55,690 nt of DNA from Sporolactobacillus sp. CQH2019. Its GTDB lineage: Bacteria; Bacillota; Bacilli; Bacillales; Sporolactobacillaceae. Made by a program: the position numbers and the translations under genes. Location: NCBI RefSeq assembly GCF_028765345.1, contig NZ_JARAJZ010000019.1:1-55690 (forward strand), given 5' to 3'. Below, one piece after another: positions 26,770 to 35,071 of the stretch (its first letter is position 1; every line of letters begins with the position of its first letter). The notes under the pieces are model-generated. The model saw only the letters and a list, made by a program, of their open reading frames with translations. It made no database searches and was not told where the DNA came from.

Positions 26770-26931
26770 TCAATGATGGAAAAAAAACTTTATCAAGCAT
26801 AAAAAAGCGTAGTAAGCGGCAATAAGAAACAGAATGAGTACATACATCCATGCTCCGAAAGCAATGATTGCCTGCCCTATGCCGTATTGAAGCGTCCCCT
26901 GAATCAGCCGCTGAATGATCTGAAGCATCAT
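26770..26931 (-). CDS. Small membrane protein of the germination locus
   Basis: A 53-residue frame begins MMLQIIQRLIQGTLQYGIGQ at 26931 and contains one or two hydrophobic segments (AIIAFGAWMYVLILFLIAAY and the following Leu/Phe-rich end). The ATG follows GGGGGGAGAT. It starts 35 bases after the stop of gerXB on the same strand, so it is the second gene of that unit. Several Bacillus germinant-receptor operons include a short extra membrane protein (a D-type subunit, or YfkS-like); this may be an analogue, judged by position and size only. Confidence 0.65.
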   Translation of the reverse strand: MMLQIIQRLIQGTLQYGIGQAIIAFGAWMYVLILFLIAAYYAFLCLIKFFFHH

Positions 26932-26966
26932 ATCTCCCCCCGGAATAGAAGCCGAGTCTGTTTCCC

Positions 26967-28052
26967 CTATGTCCGTGCGTATTTTTTAAACCAGTAAATA
27001 AGCAGCAGCAGGATCGGGATGGCGTTATAAAAAGGAATGTATTGCTGGAAACCCTGTATGACCAGATATTTTACGTGGAACGGGTAATTGGGCTCGTATA
27101 CGCCCGAATACCAGAAGATAAAGGCACTGATGGGAATCAGCAGCCATCTGTAATCGTTCATTTTAAACAGGCTTGCCAGGATCATGGCCGATGACAGGAC
27201 ATGGATAATCGTCATATAAAAACCGCCGATAAAAATTAATAGGATTCCGAGAGCGTCAAGATTGGTAATGATGTCCCCGATACTGATCAGCTTGACAACT
27301 TCAAGAATGGGAATCGTCGACTTGGCGGCGAGATCGGCGCCGAGCGTTGAAACGATCGTAATCTGAGTGAACACCAGGAGAATCCCTGCTAGAATGACTG
27401 CTGAAAGAGTAACTTTACGGATTGATTTCTGATCGTTGGAGAAATGCCAGAACTGCATGAAGATAAACGAAAGGCCGAACGGAAAATTGACGACGACAGG
27501 ATAGGACGCCTTTAATACGGGCGTGATGCCGTTTTCCAGTACCGGAGTCAATTCTTTCAGGTCGATCCTTCCGGAAGCCAGGACCAGAATATAGATTAAA
27601 ATGATGAAGATGATAGTTATAGGCAAAAGAATCTCTGTTAAACGTGCGAATGTTTCGACACCCATGAATAATACATAGATAATGGTGATCAGAAAGATAA
27701 AAATGATGGCGGCCGAGGGTGTGTTTTGAAGAAATGTCATATTGAGAAGATCGGTAAATTCGCCGGCATTCCTTGTCGAATTAAAGATATCTAAAAAAGC
27801 ATAAAACAGGCCTAACGGCCAGCCGATTATTTTTCCGAGCAGTGTCATGGTCAGTTCGGCAGTATTGTCATTTGGGAAGTGTTTCTGCAGTTCGGTAAAG
27901 ACCCATATCAGCGCACATCCGGGCAGCATGGAAAGTAAGATAACGATCCATGCATCCCGCTTGGCATCTATACCCAATGCCCACAGATTGGTGCTTCCAA
28001 TCTGCTCCATCATCACCAGGACGAACAACTGGTGCTTACTGATTTTCTCCAT
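26967..28052 (-). CDS. GerAB-type spore germination permease, receptor subunit B
   Basis: This 361-residue, ten-TM protein belongs to the GerAB/ArcD/ProY family of APC-superfamily permeases and is the germinant-sensing subunit. Visible features are ISKHQLFVLVMMEQIGSTNL at the start, LGLFYAFLDIFNSTRNAGEF, and the Pro-rich break VVNFPFGLSFIFMQFW. Length fits the family (360-370). It is on the strand opposite to gerXA and gerXC and convergent with them, which is unusual since A-B-C are normally one operon. It has AGGAGT before the ATG and its own SigG-like promoter. Confidence 0.92.
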   Translation of the reverse strand: MEKISKHQLFVLVMMEQIGSTNLWALGIDAKRDAWIVILLSMLPGCALIWVFTELQKHFPNDNTAELTMTLLGKIIGWPLGLFYAFLDIFNSTRNAGEFTDLLNMTFLQNTPSAAIIFIFLITIIYVLFMGVETFARLTEILLPITIIFIILIYILVLASGRIDLKELTPVLENGITPVLKASYPVVVNFPFGLSFIFMQFWHFSNDQKSIRKVTLSAVILAGILLVFTQITIVSTLGADLAAKSTIPILEVVKLISIGDIITNLDALGILLIFIGGFYMTIIHVLSSAMILASLFKMNDYRWLLIPISAFIFWYSGVYEPNYPFHVKYLVIQGFQQYIPFYNAIPILLLLIYWFKKYART

Positions 28053-28083
28053 CTTAAACTCCTGCTTGTCGTTTCATATTAAC

Positions 28084-28113
28084 TATTTTGTTCGTTTTTC
28101 GTCATTGTATTCA
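28084..28113 (-). promoter_or_regulatory. SigG-like promoter of gerXB
   Basis: On the minus strand TGAATA (28113-28108) is followed 17 bp later by CAAAATA (28090-28084), close to the sigma-G consensus, about 32 bases before the gerXB start. Confidence 0.6.
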
Positions 28114-28403
28114 CTCCTGCACGGATTCGGCCGCGAGAGCGCCAGTTTATAAATCGCTGAGACAGAAAGAAAAATATAAAACGGGATGGTCCGTCCTCAA
28201 GCGCCGCCGTGAACCGCAAAAGGACTGTTTCGCTATCGTCAGGCGATGGAAAGATTTGATGACGATTTAACAGAAAAATGTTAAACTGTTTAAATGGTCT
28301 AAAAAAAATGAGTTTTCATTGACGATATGACCCGGATGACGTTTGACGCAATATTTCTGTTCAAAGGAAAAGAGATATAATAAACAAAAGGTGTGGACGT
28401 AAG
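28114..28403. other. Divergent intergenic region between gerXB and the APC permease
   Basis: A TATAAT lies at 28376-28381 just before the permease ribosome binding site, and TTGACG at 28343-28348 is too far from it (27 bp) to be a normal -35. The frame 28088-28270 has no ribosome binding site. No other feature is seen. Confidence 0.4.
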
Positions 28404-29996
28404 ATGAAAAACAAAATGCGCCGTGAGATATCTACCTTTGCTCTGACTATGACCGGGCTGGGTTCTATCATCGGTTCCGGCTGGCTTTTCGGATCCTGGA
28501 AAGCAGCCAGTGTAGCCGGTCCGGCCGCTGTTTATTCGTGGATCATCGGGATGGTACTGATATTGTTCATAGGTCTGACTTTTGCCGAGCTGGGATCCTT
28601 ATTTCCTACAGCGGGCGGAATGGTCAGATACGGCCAGTTTTCGCACGGTTCACTGGTCGGTTTTATTTCCGGATGGGCCAACTGGATTGCTATTGTATCC
28701 GTAATTCCCGTTGAAGCCGTCGCTTCGGCTCAATACCTCAGTTCATGGAACTTTGCCTGGGCCCATCGTCTCTATAACGGCTCCGAACTGACTCTGCCCG
28801 GGCTGTGCATTGCCGCAGCCCTCGTTTTTGTCTATTTTCTTTTAAATTATTTTACGGTCCGTTTATTTGCGCGGGTGAATGCGGCGATTACCGTTTTTAA
28901 ATTTATTATTCCGTCGGCAACGATTATCGGCATTCTGTTTGCAGGTTTTCATGCTCATAATTTTGTCGCGCCGGCACAGGGCGGATTTATGCCGAACGGC
29001 TGGTCCGGTGTCCTGACGGCCGTTGCCACCTCCGGCATTGTCTTTGCCTTTAACGGATTTCAGAGTCCGATAAATCTGGCCGGGGAAGCGAAGAATCCCG
29101 GCCGCTCGATCCCGATTGCAGTCATCAGTTCGATTCTCATGGCCGGCGTGATCTATATCCTGCTTCAGGTCACCTTTATCGGCGGCGTGGCGCCGGGGAT
29201 GCTGCAGTCGGGATGGTCCCATTTAAATCTCAGCTCACCGTTTGCGGACCTGGCCATGGCTTTAGGCCTAAACTGGCTCGTACTTCTTTTATTTGCAGAC
29301 GCTTTTGTTTCGCCGTCGGGGACCGGCATCACCTACACGGCAACTACCGCCCGTATGATCTATGGAATGGAACGCAACGGATTCTTTCCCCGGGTGTTCG
29401 GCCGCGTGAACGGGACCGTCGGCGTTCCGCGCGCAGCGATGTGGCTGAATCTTGCTGTCTCGTATTTTTTCCTCTTTATGTTTCGCGGATGGGGCACTCT
29501 GGCTGGCGTTATTTCAGTGGCAACGCTCATTTCTTATGTCACGGGACCGATCTGCGTCATGGTATTCAGGCACCTTGATGAAGACAGCAACCATTCTTTT
29601 CACATAAAGGGTATGCCGATCATTGCTCCGATCGCCTTCATTTCGGCCTCTATGATTTATTACTGGGCGACGTGGCCGCTGACAGGGAAAGTGACGCTGA
29701 TCATTCTCATCGGACTGCCCGTTTATTTCTATTATCAGGCGAAGGCGCATTTCGAGGGCTTTAAGCGCGACCTTAAAGCGGGAACCTGGCTGATTGTCTA
29801 TCTTGCTTTCATGCTGATCATGTCCTGGATCGGCAGCAGCAAATTCGGCGGGCTGAATATTATCCCGTTTGGCTATGATTTTCTTGTTATTGCCGCATTT
29901 AGCATCGGATTCTATATCTGGGGCATTAAAAGCGGCTGGTTAACGGAGCAATTAAAGAAGCAGGAAAACATGATCCAGGAAAAGCAGGCTTTATAA
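28404..29996 (+). CDS. APC-family amino acid permease
   Basis: This 530-residue protein has 12 or more TM segments and the APC amino-acid permease pattern: TMTGLGSIIGSGWLFGSWKA in TM1 (the substrate-binding GSIIGSG break), LTFAELGSLFPTAGGMVRYG, and GFQSPINLAGEAKNPGRSIP in the TM6 region. It should import an amino acid or amine in symport with protons. The cationic/aspartate-like specificity cannot be decided from sequence. AAAAGGTGTGGACG precedes the ATG, a moderate ribosome binding site. A hairpin terminator follows at 30093. Confidence 0.88.
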   Translation: MKNKMRREISTFALTMTGLGSIIGSGWLFGSWKAASVAGPAAVYSWIIGMVLILFIGLTFAELGSLFPTAGGMVRYGQFSHGSLVGFISGWANWIAIVSVIPVEAVASAQYLSSWNFAWAHRLYNGSELTLPGLCIAAALVFVYFLLNYFTVRLFARVNAAITVFKFIIPSATIIGILFAGFHAHNFVAPAQGGFMPNGWSGVLTAVATSGIVFAFNGFQSPINLAGEAKNPGRSIPIAVISSILMAGVIYILLQVTFIGGVAPGMLQSGWSHLNLSSPFADLAMALGLNWLVLLLFADAFVSPSGTGITYTATTARMIYGMERNGFFPRVFGRVNGTVGVPRAAMWLNLAVSYFFLFMFRGWGTLAGVISVATLISYVTGPICVMVFRHLDEDSNHSFHIKGMPIIAPIAFISASMIYYWATWPLTGKVTLIILIGLPVYFYYQAKAHFEGFKRDLKAGTWLIVYLAFMLIMSWIGSSKFGGLNIIPFGYDFLVIAAFSIGFYIWGIKSGWLTEQLKKQENMIQEKQAL

Positions 29997-30092
29997 ACTA
30001 TTACGGCGTTATCCGAGTCCGGTCCGGCGAAAATCGGGTGCAGATTCCGTCCTATCGGAACAACCACAGCGAAATAGAATGATAAGGGGGGC

Positions 30093-30119
30093 AGGGAAGA
30101 CGGCTTCCCTTATTTATTG
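30093..30119 (+). terminator. Terminator after the APC permease
   Basis: AGGGAAG-ACGG-CTTCCCT is followed by TATTTATTG, a T-rich but not pure tail. Confidence 0.65.
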
Positions 30120-30330
30120 CTGATTTTTTAGAGCTGCAGGCGTTTTACGTTTGGTATCCTCCTATTTTAAGGCTTCCAGAGTCCCTTCACCACGCTCGTC
30201 AAACGGTCTTCTCCTGATCTGTCTTTTTCATAATTGCAGGTAGCAAATGCCGGTAAAGGACAGTAAAATCAAAGTAATGAGAATAAGAGAAGGTGAGGAT
30301 CATACCTTTATAATGAGGAGATGATAGCAT

Positions 30331-31032
30331 TTGCCGTTAAAAAATTACGGGGTTCTTAAGGGCGAAGCGGCCGGTACGATAAAGGCAGCGGAGGACAAGT
30401 CCCACTACCAGATCCTGATCAAAGATGGAGAAGGGACTGAGTATCGTGTCGCTGTCAATATTAAATCGCAGACCGACCCTTCGAAGGTCTTATATTTTGC
30501 AACGAACGACTTCCGTGCAGAAGAAACGGCCCGTTTATCTGCTCTGGAATCCGGTTTTACATCGATCAGACAGAATCATCCGGATATTGGGCTTGACTTT
30601 ATAAGGGGAAACTTATTTGATCCGGGACAAATGATTCCTCTTCCGGCCGATGCAGGAGGTTCCGATAACGATTTAAACGAAAAAATTCAAGATTATATCA
30701 AAGAAGCAATGGATAAACGGGCGATCATTTACGCATTCGGCGATCGATGGGGTCCCGAGCTCAATCAAACGGATCCGTATTTCGGTTTTTCTCCCGGCAA
30801 CGGCATTCATGATATTCATATGAATCAGGGAAATGTTGAAAAATATAAAAAGGATGACGGGACATGGCAGGACGGAGGCCTTCTCATTTATTTCGAACGG
30901 GAGCAAAGATGGGCCGCGATCTTTCTGGCTTTTCAATCGCAATCCTGGTGTACGGATCAGGACGGACATGCCCTCAAATCGGCGGAAGAATGCGGCCATG
31001 ATTCTTTTATCCATCACTCAGGCCGCTCCTGA
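30331..31032 (+). CDS. DUF2278 family protein (YukJ-like)
   Basis: This 233-residue protein begins PLKNYGVLKGEA, the hallmark of DUF2278/YukJ, and contains the family's HYQILIKDGEGTEYRVAVNI, GLDFIRGNLFDP, and late GIHDIHMNQGN and AIFLAFQSQSWCTD segments. The start is TTG at 30331, with GAGGAGA eight bases upstream; this reproduces the family N-terminus exactly. The function is not established; homologues are cytosolic bacterial proteins of about 215-235 residues. It is a single-gene unit. Confidence 0.85.
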   Translation: MPLKNYGVLKGEAAGTIKAAEDKSHYQILIKDGEGTEYRVAVNIKSQTDPSKVLYFATNDFRAEETARLSALESGFTSIRQNHPDIGLDFIRGNLFDPGQMIPLPADAGGSDNDLNEKIQDYIKEAMDKRAIIYAFGDRWGPELNQTDPYFGFSPGNGIHDIHMNQGNVEKYKKDDGTWQDGGLLIYFEREQRWAAIFLAFQSQSWCTDQDGHALKSAEECGHDSFIHHSGRS

Positions 31033-31035
31033 TGT

Positions 31036-31090
31036 AAAAAAAAAGCCGAAACAAAATCGTCATTTGACTTTGTTCCGACTCTCTTCTTTT
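31036..31090. terminator. Bidirectional terminator between DUF2278 gene and gatC
   Basis: AGCCGAAACAAA (31044-31055) pairs with TTTGTTCCGACT (31069-31080). Nine A residues on the left give a strong T tract for the minus strand (gatC), and CTCTTCTTTTT on the right serves the plus strand. Confidence 0.85.
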
Positions 31091-31099
31091 TCCGATCTT

Positions 31100-32506
31100 T
31101 TATTTATTTGCTGCCGCTTCAGCATAAGCTCTGTTCCGTTTCTTCATCTGGAAAGCATACCAGGTAAAGAGCAAAATATAACCGGCGATCGCGAGCAGAG
31201 CATAGACAATGTACATGCCCGCCTGAGACGTTGCGTGGCCGACCAGATAAGCCAGGAATTTTTCAATCGGACCTTCCATGGTCGTCTGGGAAATCAACTG
31301 GCCTTTCGGAACTCCGGACGGGAAGGCGCCGACTATTTTAGCCGTATGCGTGACAAAAGGTGCGGCCAGCGTGCCAGCCCAGAGGAATATCGGCAGTTCA
31401 AGAGCGCCGATGACAATCATCCGGATAATTTTTCCGCGTGTAACAACCAGCAGTGCCGGCGTGACGCCCATGGCGATGATGCCGCCGAGCGGGAGGAGGT
31501 GGTTGCCGGGCAGAATCAGCGCTTCACCCAGCATGATCGGAGCCAGAACATTGGCTGCCGCCCAAATTTCCGCACGGCCGGCGACGAACGGCCAGTCCAG
31601 TCCGACATTGAATTTTCGGCCTTTCAAATATTTGGTTGCTACATTTGAGATGCCTTGCGATAATGGCTCGACGGCTTTGATAAACCAGTTGCCGATTTGC
31701 GAAAACAGTTCCAGACACGTGCCGGCCGTAAACGCCAGCGTGAAAATAGCCTTAGGGTCCTGATGCGACATTAATCCGATAAACACGCCCAGATAGATGC
31801 CGATCGAAAAATTGCTGCCCCAGAAACCGATTTTTTTATTCAGTTTGGCTGCATCGAAATCGAATTTATCGAGCCATGGAAAAATGACATCGAATATTTT
31901 ATTTAATACCATAATGGTCGGATTCATCATATAGTTCATATGCGTCGTCGTCATCGGGTTATTGTCGTTATGCAGCAAGTCGTTAAATGTCGGCTTCATC
32001 AGGTCGGAGTTGATGATCTTCAGGACACCGATCATCAGGACTAGCAGCGTAGCGATGAGCAGATTAGCGCCGGAGAAAATACATAACAGACCGACAAAAG
32101 CCGAATGCCAGACGTCGAAAATATCGACATCCAGTGTATTGGTCCGATTCAGAAGAATCATGACAATATTGAGGCAGACAAGGATAAGCAGAAAAAACAG
32201 CGTGTACGGGGATCCCCATGTGATCGTTGCCAGCGGGGCCCAGCCGACGTCTGTGATACTTAGTTGAATGCCCGTGGATTTGACAAACTCGGTCAATGCT
32301 GTTGAAAAAGCGGTCGTCAGCAAGCCGATCACTGCTGAAATACCGGTTAAGGCAATAGCCAGCCGGATGCCGCCTTCCAACGCTCTTGTGAATTTAACGC
32401 GAAAGATAAGAGCTATTATCGTTAAAACAATCAGCATGACCGGAGCGGCGCCGAGGGCAATGATTGGGTTAAAAATGCTGTTGGCAAAATGAATGATCGA
32501 ATTCAA
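31100..32506 (-). CDS. gatC: PTS galactitol-type transporter, EIIC membrane subunit
   Basis: This 468-residue membrane protein is the sugar-translocating subunit of a Gat-family PTS. Features include ANSIFNPIIALGAAPVMLIV at the start, SVGWAPLATITWGSPYTLF region near residue 100, and GNHLLPLGGIIAMGVTPALL with the conserved Gly-Pro-type loop. It starts at TTG 32506, with GGAGGTGAAGATCA upstream. It follows gatB by 45 bases on the minus strand. Given the neighbouring LacAB, the sugar is more likely galactose (entering as galactose-6-phosphate) than galactitol; no galactitol-1-phosphate dehydrogenase is present in the window. Confidence 0.9.
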   Translation of the reverse strand: MNSIIHFANSIFNPIIALGAAPVMLIVLTIIALIFRVKFTRALEGGIRLAIALTGISAVIGLLTTAFSTALTEFVKSTGIQLSITDVGWAPLATITWGSPYTLFFLLILVCLNIVMILLNRTNTLDVDIFDVWHSAFVGLLCIFSGANLLIATLLVLMIGVLKIINSDLMKPTFNDLLHNDNNPMTTTHMNYMMNPTIMVLNKIFDVIFPWLDKFDFDAAKLNKKIGFWGSNFSIGIYLGVFIGLMSHQDPKAIFTLAFTAGTCLELFSQIGNWFIKAVEPLSQGISNVATKYLKGRKFNVGLDWPFVAGRAEIWAAANVLAPIMLGEALILPGNHLLPLGGIIAMGVTPALLVVTRGKIIRMIVIGALELPIFLWAGTLAAPFVTHTAKIVGAFPSGVPKGQLISQTTMEGPIEKFLAYLVGHATSQAGMYIVYALLAIAGYILLFTWYAFQMKKRNRAYAEAAANK

Positions 32507-32551
32507 TGATCTTCACCTCCGAATTATTGAAAAAGAACAGAATCTGTTTGG

Positions 32552-32857
32552 TTATTTTTTATTAAGGCTTTTAATTGTTTCTTCCATCTTGTCGTAAACA
32601 GGCTGTGCCATAGCCGGAATGCGGTAAAGGATCGGCCCGCATTCGACCACCGGGATTCTGACTTCAAATCCGAGATCGGGCGTGACGATCGGAGCGAGAA
32701 TATCATAGTGGGAAACCATCTCCTCCGTCACATCCTTGATCATGACGGCATCACACTGGACCTCATATCCGCGATTGTGCATTTCCGATTCCAAAGCGTC
32801 GGCGATCTGATGACTTGAGTTTACGCCGGCTCCGCAAGCCGTTAAAATGTGTATCAT
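32552..32857 (-). CDS. gatB: PTS galactitol-type transporter, EIIB subunit
   Basis: From ATG 32857, preceded by AGGAGGAATTTCA, the protein has 101 residues and begins MIHILTACGAGVNSSHQIAD. Cys8 in TACGAGVNSS is the phosphorylated cysteine of the IIB lactose/galactitol fold. The longer frame from 32959 carries a lead unlike IIB proteins. It hands phosphate from EIIA to the incoming sugar bound by GatC. The matching EIIA gene is separated from it and lies between lacC and lacD on the other strand. Confidence 0.92.
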   Translation of the reverse strand: MIHILTACGAGVNSSHQIADALESEMHNRGYEVQCDAVMIKDVTEEMVSHYDILAPIVTPDLGFEVRIPVVECGPILYRIPAMAQPVYDKMEETIKSLNKK

Positions 32858-33175
32858 TTGAAATTCCTCCTCTTTATTCCGGTTCTTTTTTGATTGACTT
32901 TGATCCTTCAGGCGGCATACTGACTTATTCATGCAGGCTTGTAAAGATTTTCCGCACAAGCCGAAATCACAGCGTGATGCACGTTGCGCCGTGGATCATG
33001 CGGGAAGATCCGGAAATGCTCTTCCTGACTTTCGGCTTTCCATCCTATCTCCTGATTCTTCGGGAATAACAGCTTTAAAAGTGCTGATCTTCTATTAAAC
33101 ACCGGCGGCCATTGTGTCAGTCCTCCTTCTCGTTCTAATATGTTCTTGTTTGTTTGATTTTTAAAGCACATGTTT
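32858..33175. other. Long leader upstream of gatB, possible gene debris
   Basis: The promoter candidate at 33176-33204 leaves a leader of about 310 bases. It contains AGAAGGAGGACTGACACAATG (shown in two parts: AGAAGGAGG and ACTGACACAATG), a good translation start leading to only five codons, followed in another frame by protein-like STFKAVIPEESGDRMESRK. It may be the remnant of a lost first gene of the gat operon; the family cannot be read. Confidence 0.35.
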
Positions 33176-33204
33176 AAGATAAAACGAAACGAAAGCGTTG
33201 TCAA
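33176..33204 (-). promoter_or_regulatory. Promoter of gatBC with overlapping cre-like site
   Basis: On the minus strand TTGACA (33204-33199) and TATCTT (33181-33176) are separated by 17 bp. A sequence ACGAAAGCGTTGTCA at 33189-33203 matches the CcpA cre pattern WTGNAANCGNWNNCW with a single mismatch and sits on the -35 box and spacer, the position for repression. Confidence 0.65.
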
Positions 33205-33269
33205 TATAAAATTGTGCTATTTATTTCTTTTAAAGTTTGATAATAATTTTTTATAGTTTTATATTCATG

Positions 33270-33298
33270 TTGACATTGCGATTAATGGGTGCTAAGTT
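33270..33298 (+). promoter_or_regulatory. Promoter of lacAB
   Basis: TTGACA at 33270-33275 and TAAGTT at 33293-33298 with a 17-bp spacer; start would be about 57 bases before lacA. Confidence 0.55.
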
Positions 33299-33362
33299 GT
33301 TAATGTAAACAAATTCAAACATTATATAACATCAGTGATTCCGGTTTAAGGAGGTAAGTTTG

Positions 33363-33815
33363 ATGAAAGTCATTATCGGTGCAGACAAAGACGGAGCACA
33401 GGCAAAGGACGATCTGATCGAAGCATTAAAGAGCGAGGGGTATGGAATCCTTGATCTTTCAGAAGAGGGGCAGGATTTTGTAGACGTCGCAGTAGCGGTG
33501 GCCAAAGAAACGCTCAAGGAAACGGACAATGGCAAAGATAAGAGCGAGGGGGCTCCGCGCGGGATTGTCATTGATAAGTGGGGGACCGACGCCTTCATGG
33601 CGGCCAACAAATTAAAATATGTGATTTGCGCCAACGTTTCCGACGAGCACTCGGCGCGAATGACCCGGCGCCACAACGGAGCCCTGATGATTACCCTCGG
33701 TACGGCCGTCGTTGGTCCGGAGCTTCTGAAGAGCTGTGTCAAAGCCTATCTCGAAGCACCGTTTGATGCCGGCCGTCACATGGTGCGAATTGACATGGTC
33801 AACAAAATGGCCTGA
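33363..33815 (+). CDS. lacA: Galactose-6-phosphate isomerase subunit LacA
   Basis: This 150-residue protein is half of the LacAB isomerase, which converts D-galactose-6-phosphate to D-tagatose-6-phosphate. It belongs to the RpiB/LacAB fold: MKVIIGADKDGAQAKDDLIE at the start, a nucleotide-like loop region GIVIDKWGTDAFMAANK in place of the RpiB GTGIGM segment, and SARMTRRHNGALMITLGTAV. The ATG at 33363 is preferred over the overlapping TTG at 33360, with GGAGGT seven bases before. It is followed 46 bases later by lacB. Confidence 0.93.
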   Translation: MKVIIGADKDGAQAKDDLIEALKSEGYGILDLSEEGQDFVDVAVAVAKETLKETDNGKDKSEGAPRGIVIDKWGTDAFMAANKLKYVICANVSDEHSARMTRRHNGALMITLGTAVVGPELLKSCVKAYLEAPFDAGRHMVRIDMVNKMA

Positions 33816-33861
33816 CGGCGCGAACGGATAAATCTTATCATGATTGAAGGAGTGAGTAACA

Positions 33862-34389
33862 ATGGCCAAAACCGTCATTTCAATCGGCAATGATCATATT
33901 GTGACAGATATTAAGGAGCGGCTTTCAGAGCATTTAAAAGAAGAAGGCTATGAAGTCATCGATAACGGTACGTACGATAGACTGCGGACACATTATCCGA
34001 TCTACGGAAAGAAGACGGCGGAGAAAGTCGTCAACGGCGCGGCTAAGTTCGGAGTGGTTCTATGCGGGACCGGCGTCGGAATCAGTTCATCCGCCGATAA
34101 AGTTCCGGGCGCCCGGGTCGCCCTTGTCCGCGACGTATCGGAAGCCGTCTACGCACGCAAAGCGCTGAATGCTAACGTCGTTGCTGTGGGCGGACATATT
34201 ACCGGGGTCGATCTGATTACTGCGATCGTCGATAAATTCATCACGACGGAGTACGAGAAAACTGCGGAACATGACGCCCTGATCCGTAAAATCGACGCAC
34301 TTGAAGGTCCGAAACCTGAACAGACAGGCAATGAGCATTTCTTTGACGAATTCGAAAAGAAATGGGAAGAGGGCTACTATCACGACTGA
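33862..34389 (+). CDS. lacB: Galactose-6-phosphate isomerase subunit LacB
   Basis: This 175-residue partner of LacA begins AKTVISIGNDHIVTDIKERL and shows the RpiB/LacB motif VVLCGTGVGISSSADKVPGA with the catalytic Cys, then RVALVRDVSEAVYARKALNA and GGHITGVDLITAIVDKF. The extended C-terminus NEHFFDEFEKKWEEGYYHD is typical of LacB. GAAGGAGTGAG precedes its start. Next to it are a membrane protein gene, a terminator and a large repeat before the pathway resumes with lacC. Confidence 0.95.
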   Translation: MAKTVISIGNDHIVTDIKERLSEHLKEEGYEVIDNGTYDRLRTHYPIYGKKTAEKVVNGAAKFGVVLCGTGVGISSSADKVPGARVALVRDVSEAVYARKALNANVVAVGGHITGVDLITAIVDKFITTEYEKTAEHDALIRKIDALEGPKPEQTGNEHFFDEFEKKWEEGYYHD

Positions 34390-34482
34390 TTCCGGGCGGC
34401 GGGACCGTAAAACCGTTGCGGTGATCGGTCTGACGCTGTCTCGCCGGCCCAATCGCGGGTAAGGCGGTTCCGTACGGGAAAA

Positions 34483-34905
34483 ATGAATGGAAATGGAGAT
34501 GCAGAGAACATGCCGAAAACAGTATCGAACGGCCTAAAGTTCATTTATTTGGGAATTTGCCTCGTTTTTGTCGTCTGGGGTCTGCAGGAGTTTCTGAAAG
34601 CCGGCAGCATCTATTCCCTGTACGGATGGTGCTACATGATGCTTGGGACGGTTTCTCCTGCAGTTGTCCTGCTCAGCCACAGCAAACGGCGCAAAGAAGG
34701 CAGATATTTGTCCGCACGCTCGCAGCTTCTGCTTGAAGGGGCCGTGCTGATCGGTATTGTTCTTTTTGCTGCGGGCTTTACCGTTCCGATCGGATTCATT
34801 CCCAAGCTGATTATGAGTCTGTTCGGATTTTTTTTAGCCGTGCCTTTTTCATTCGTATACCTGTATCTGTCGCCGCCGAAATCTTCATCCCGCAAGACAT
34901 CCTGA
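34483..34905 (+). CDS. Small membrane protein of unknown function
   Basis: A 140-residue frame with four hydrophobic segments (GLKFIYLGICLVFVVWGLQE, YGWCYMMLGTVSPAVVLL, LLLEGAVLIGIVLFAAGF and the next Phe/Leu-rich one) arranged as two pairs around a basic loop SHSKRRKEGR. I do not recognise the family. The ATG at 34510, with GGAGAT upstream, is an alternative start that removes nine polar residues. It lies 93 bases after lacB and ends at a strong terminator, so it is probably the last gene of the lacAB unit. Confidence 0.6.
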   Translation: MNGNGDAENMPKTVSNGLKFIYLGICLVFVVWGLQEFLKAGSIYSLYGWCYMMLGTVSPAVVLLSHSKRRKEGRYLSARSQLLLEGAVLIGIVLFAAGFTVPIGFIPKLIMSLFGFFLAVPFSFVYLYLSPPKSSSRKTS

Positions 34906-34909
34906 TTCG

Positions 34910-34958
34910 AAAAAAGGAAAAAACAATCCTTTCAAAGGAAGGGATTGTTTTTTTCCTA
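34910..34958. terminator. Strong terminator after the lacAB unit
   Basis: AGGAAAAAACAATCC pairs with GGATTGTTTTTTTCCT around TTTCAAAGGAAG. It has T tracts in both directions. Confidence 0.88.
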
Positions 34959-35071
34959 AAACGGACGTGCCGAAATAGAAAATCTGCGTCCCGTTTCAGG
35001 CAGCATGATCGCTGCAGGGATATGAATCTAGGCGACTAGCCTGTGGTACCGATGCTGCCGGGATAAGATGT

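Noticed and set aside
28343-28381. TTGACG and TATAAT as a promoter for the APC permease
   Set aside because: The spacing is 27 bp, too long for a vegetative promoter; the TATAAT may still be used with another -35.
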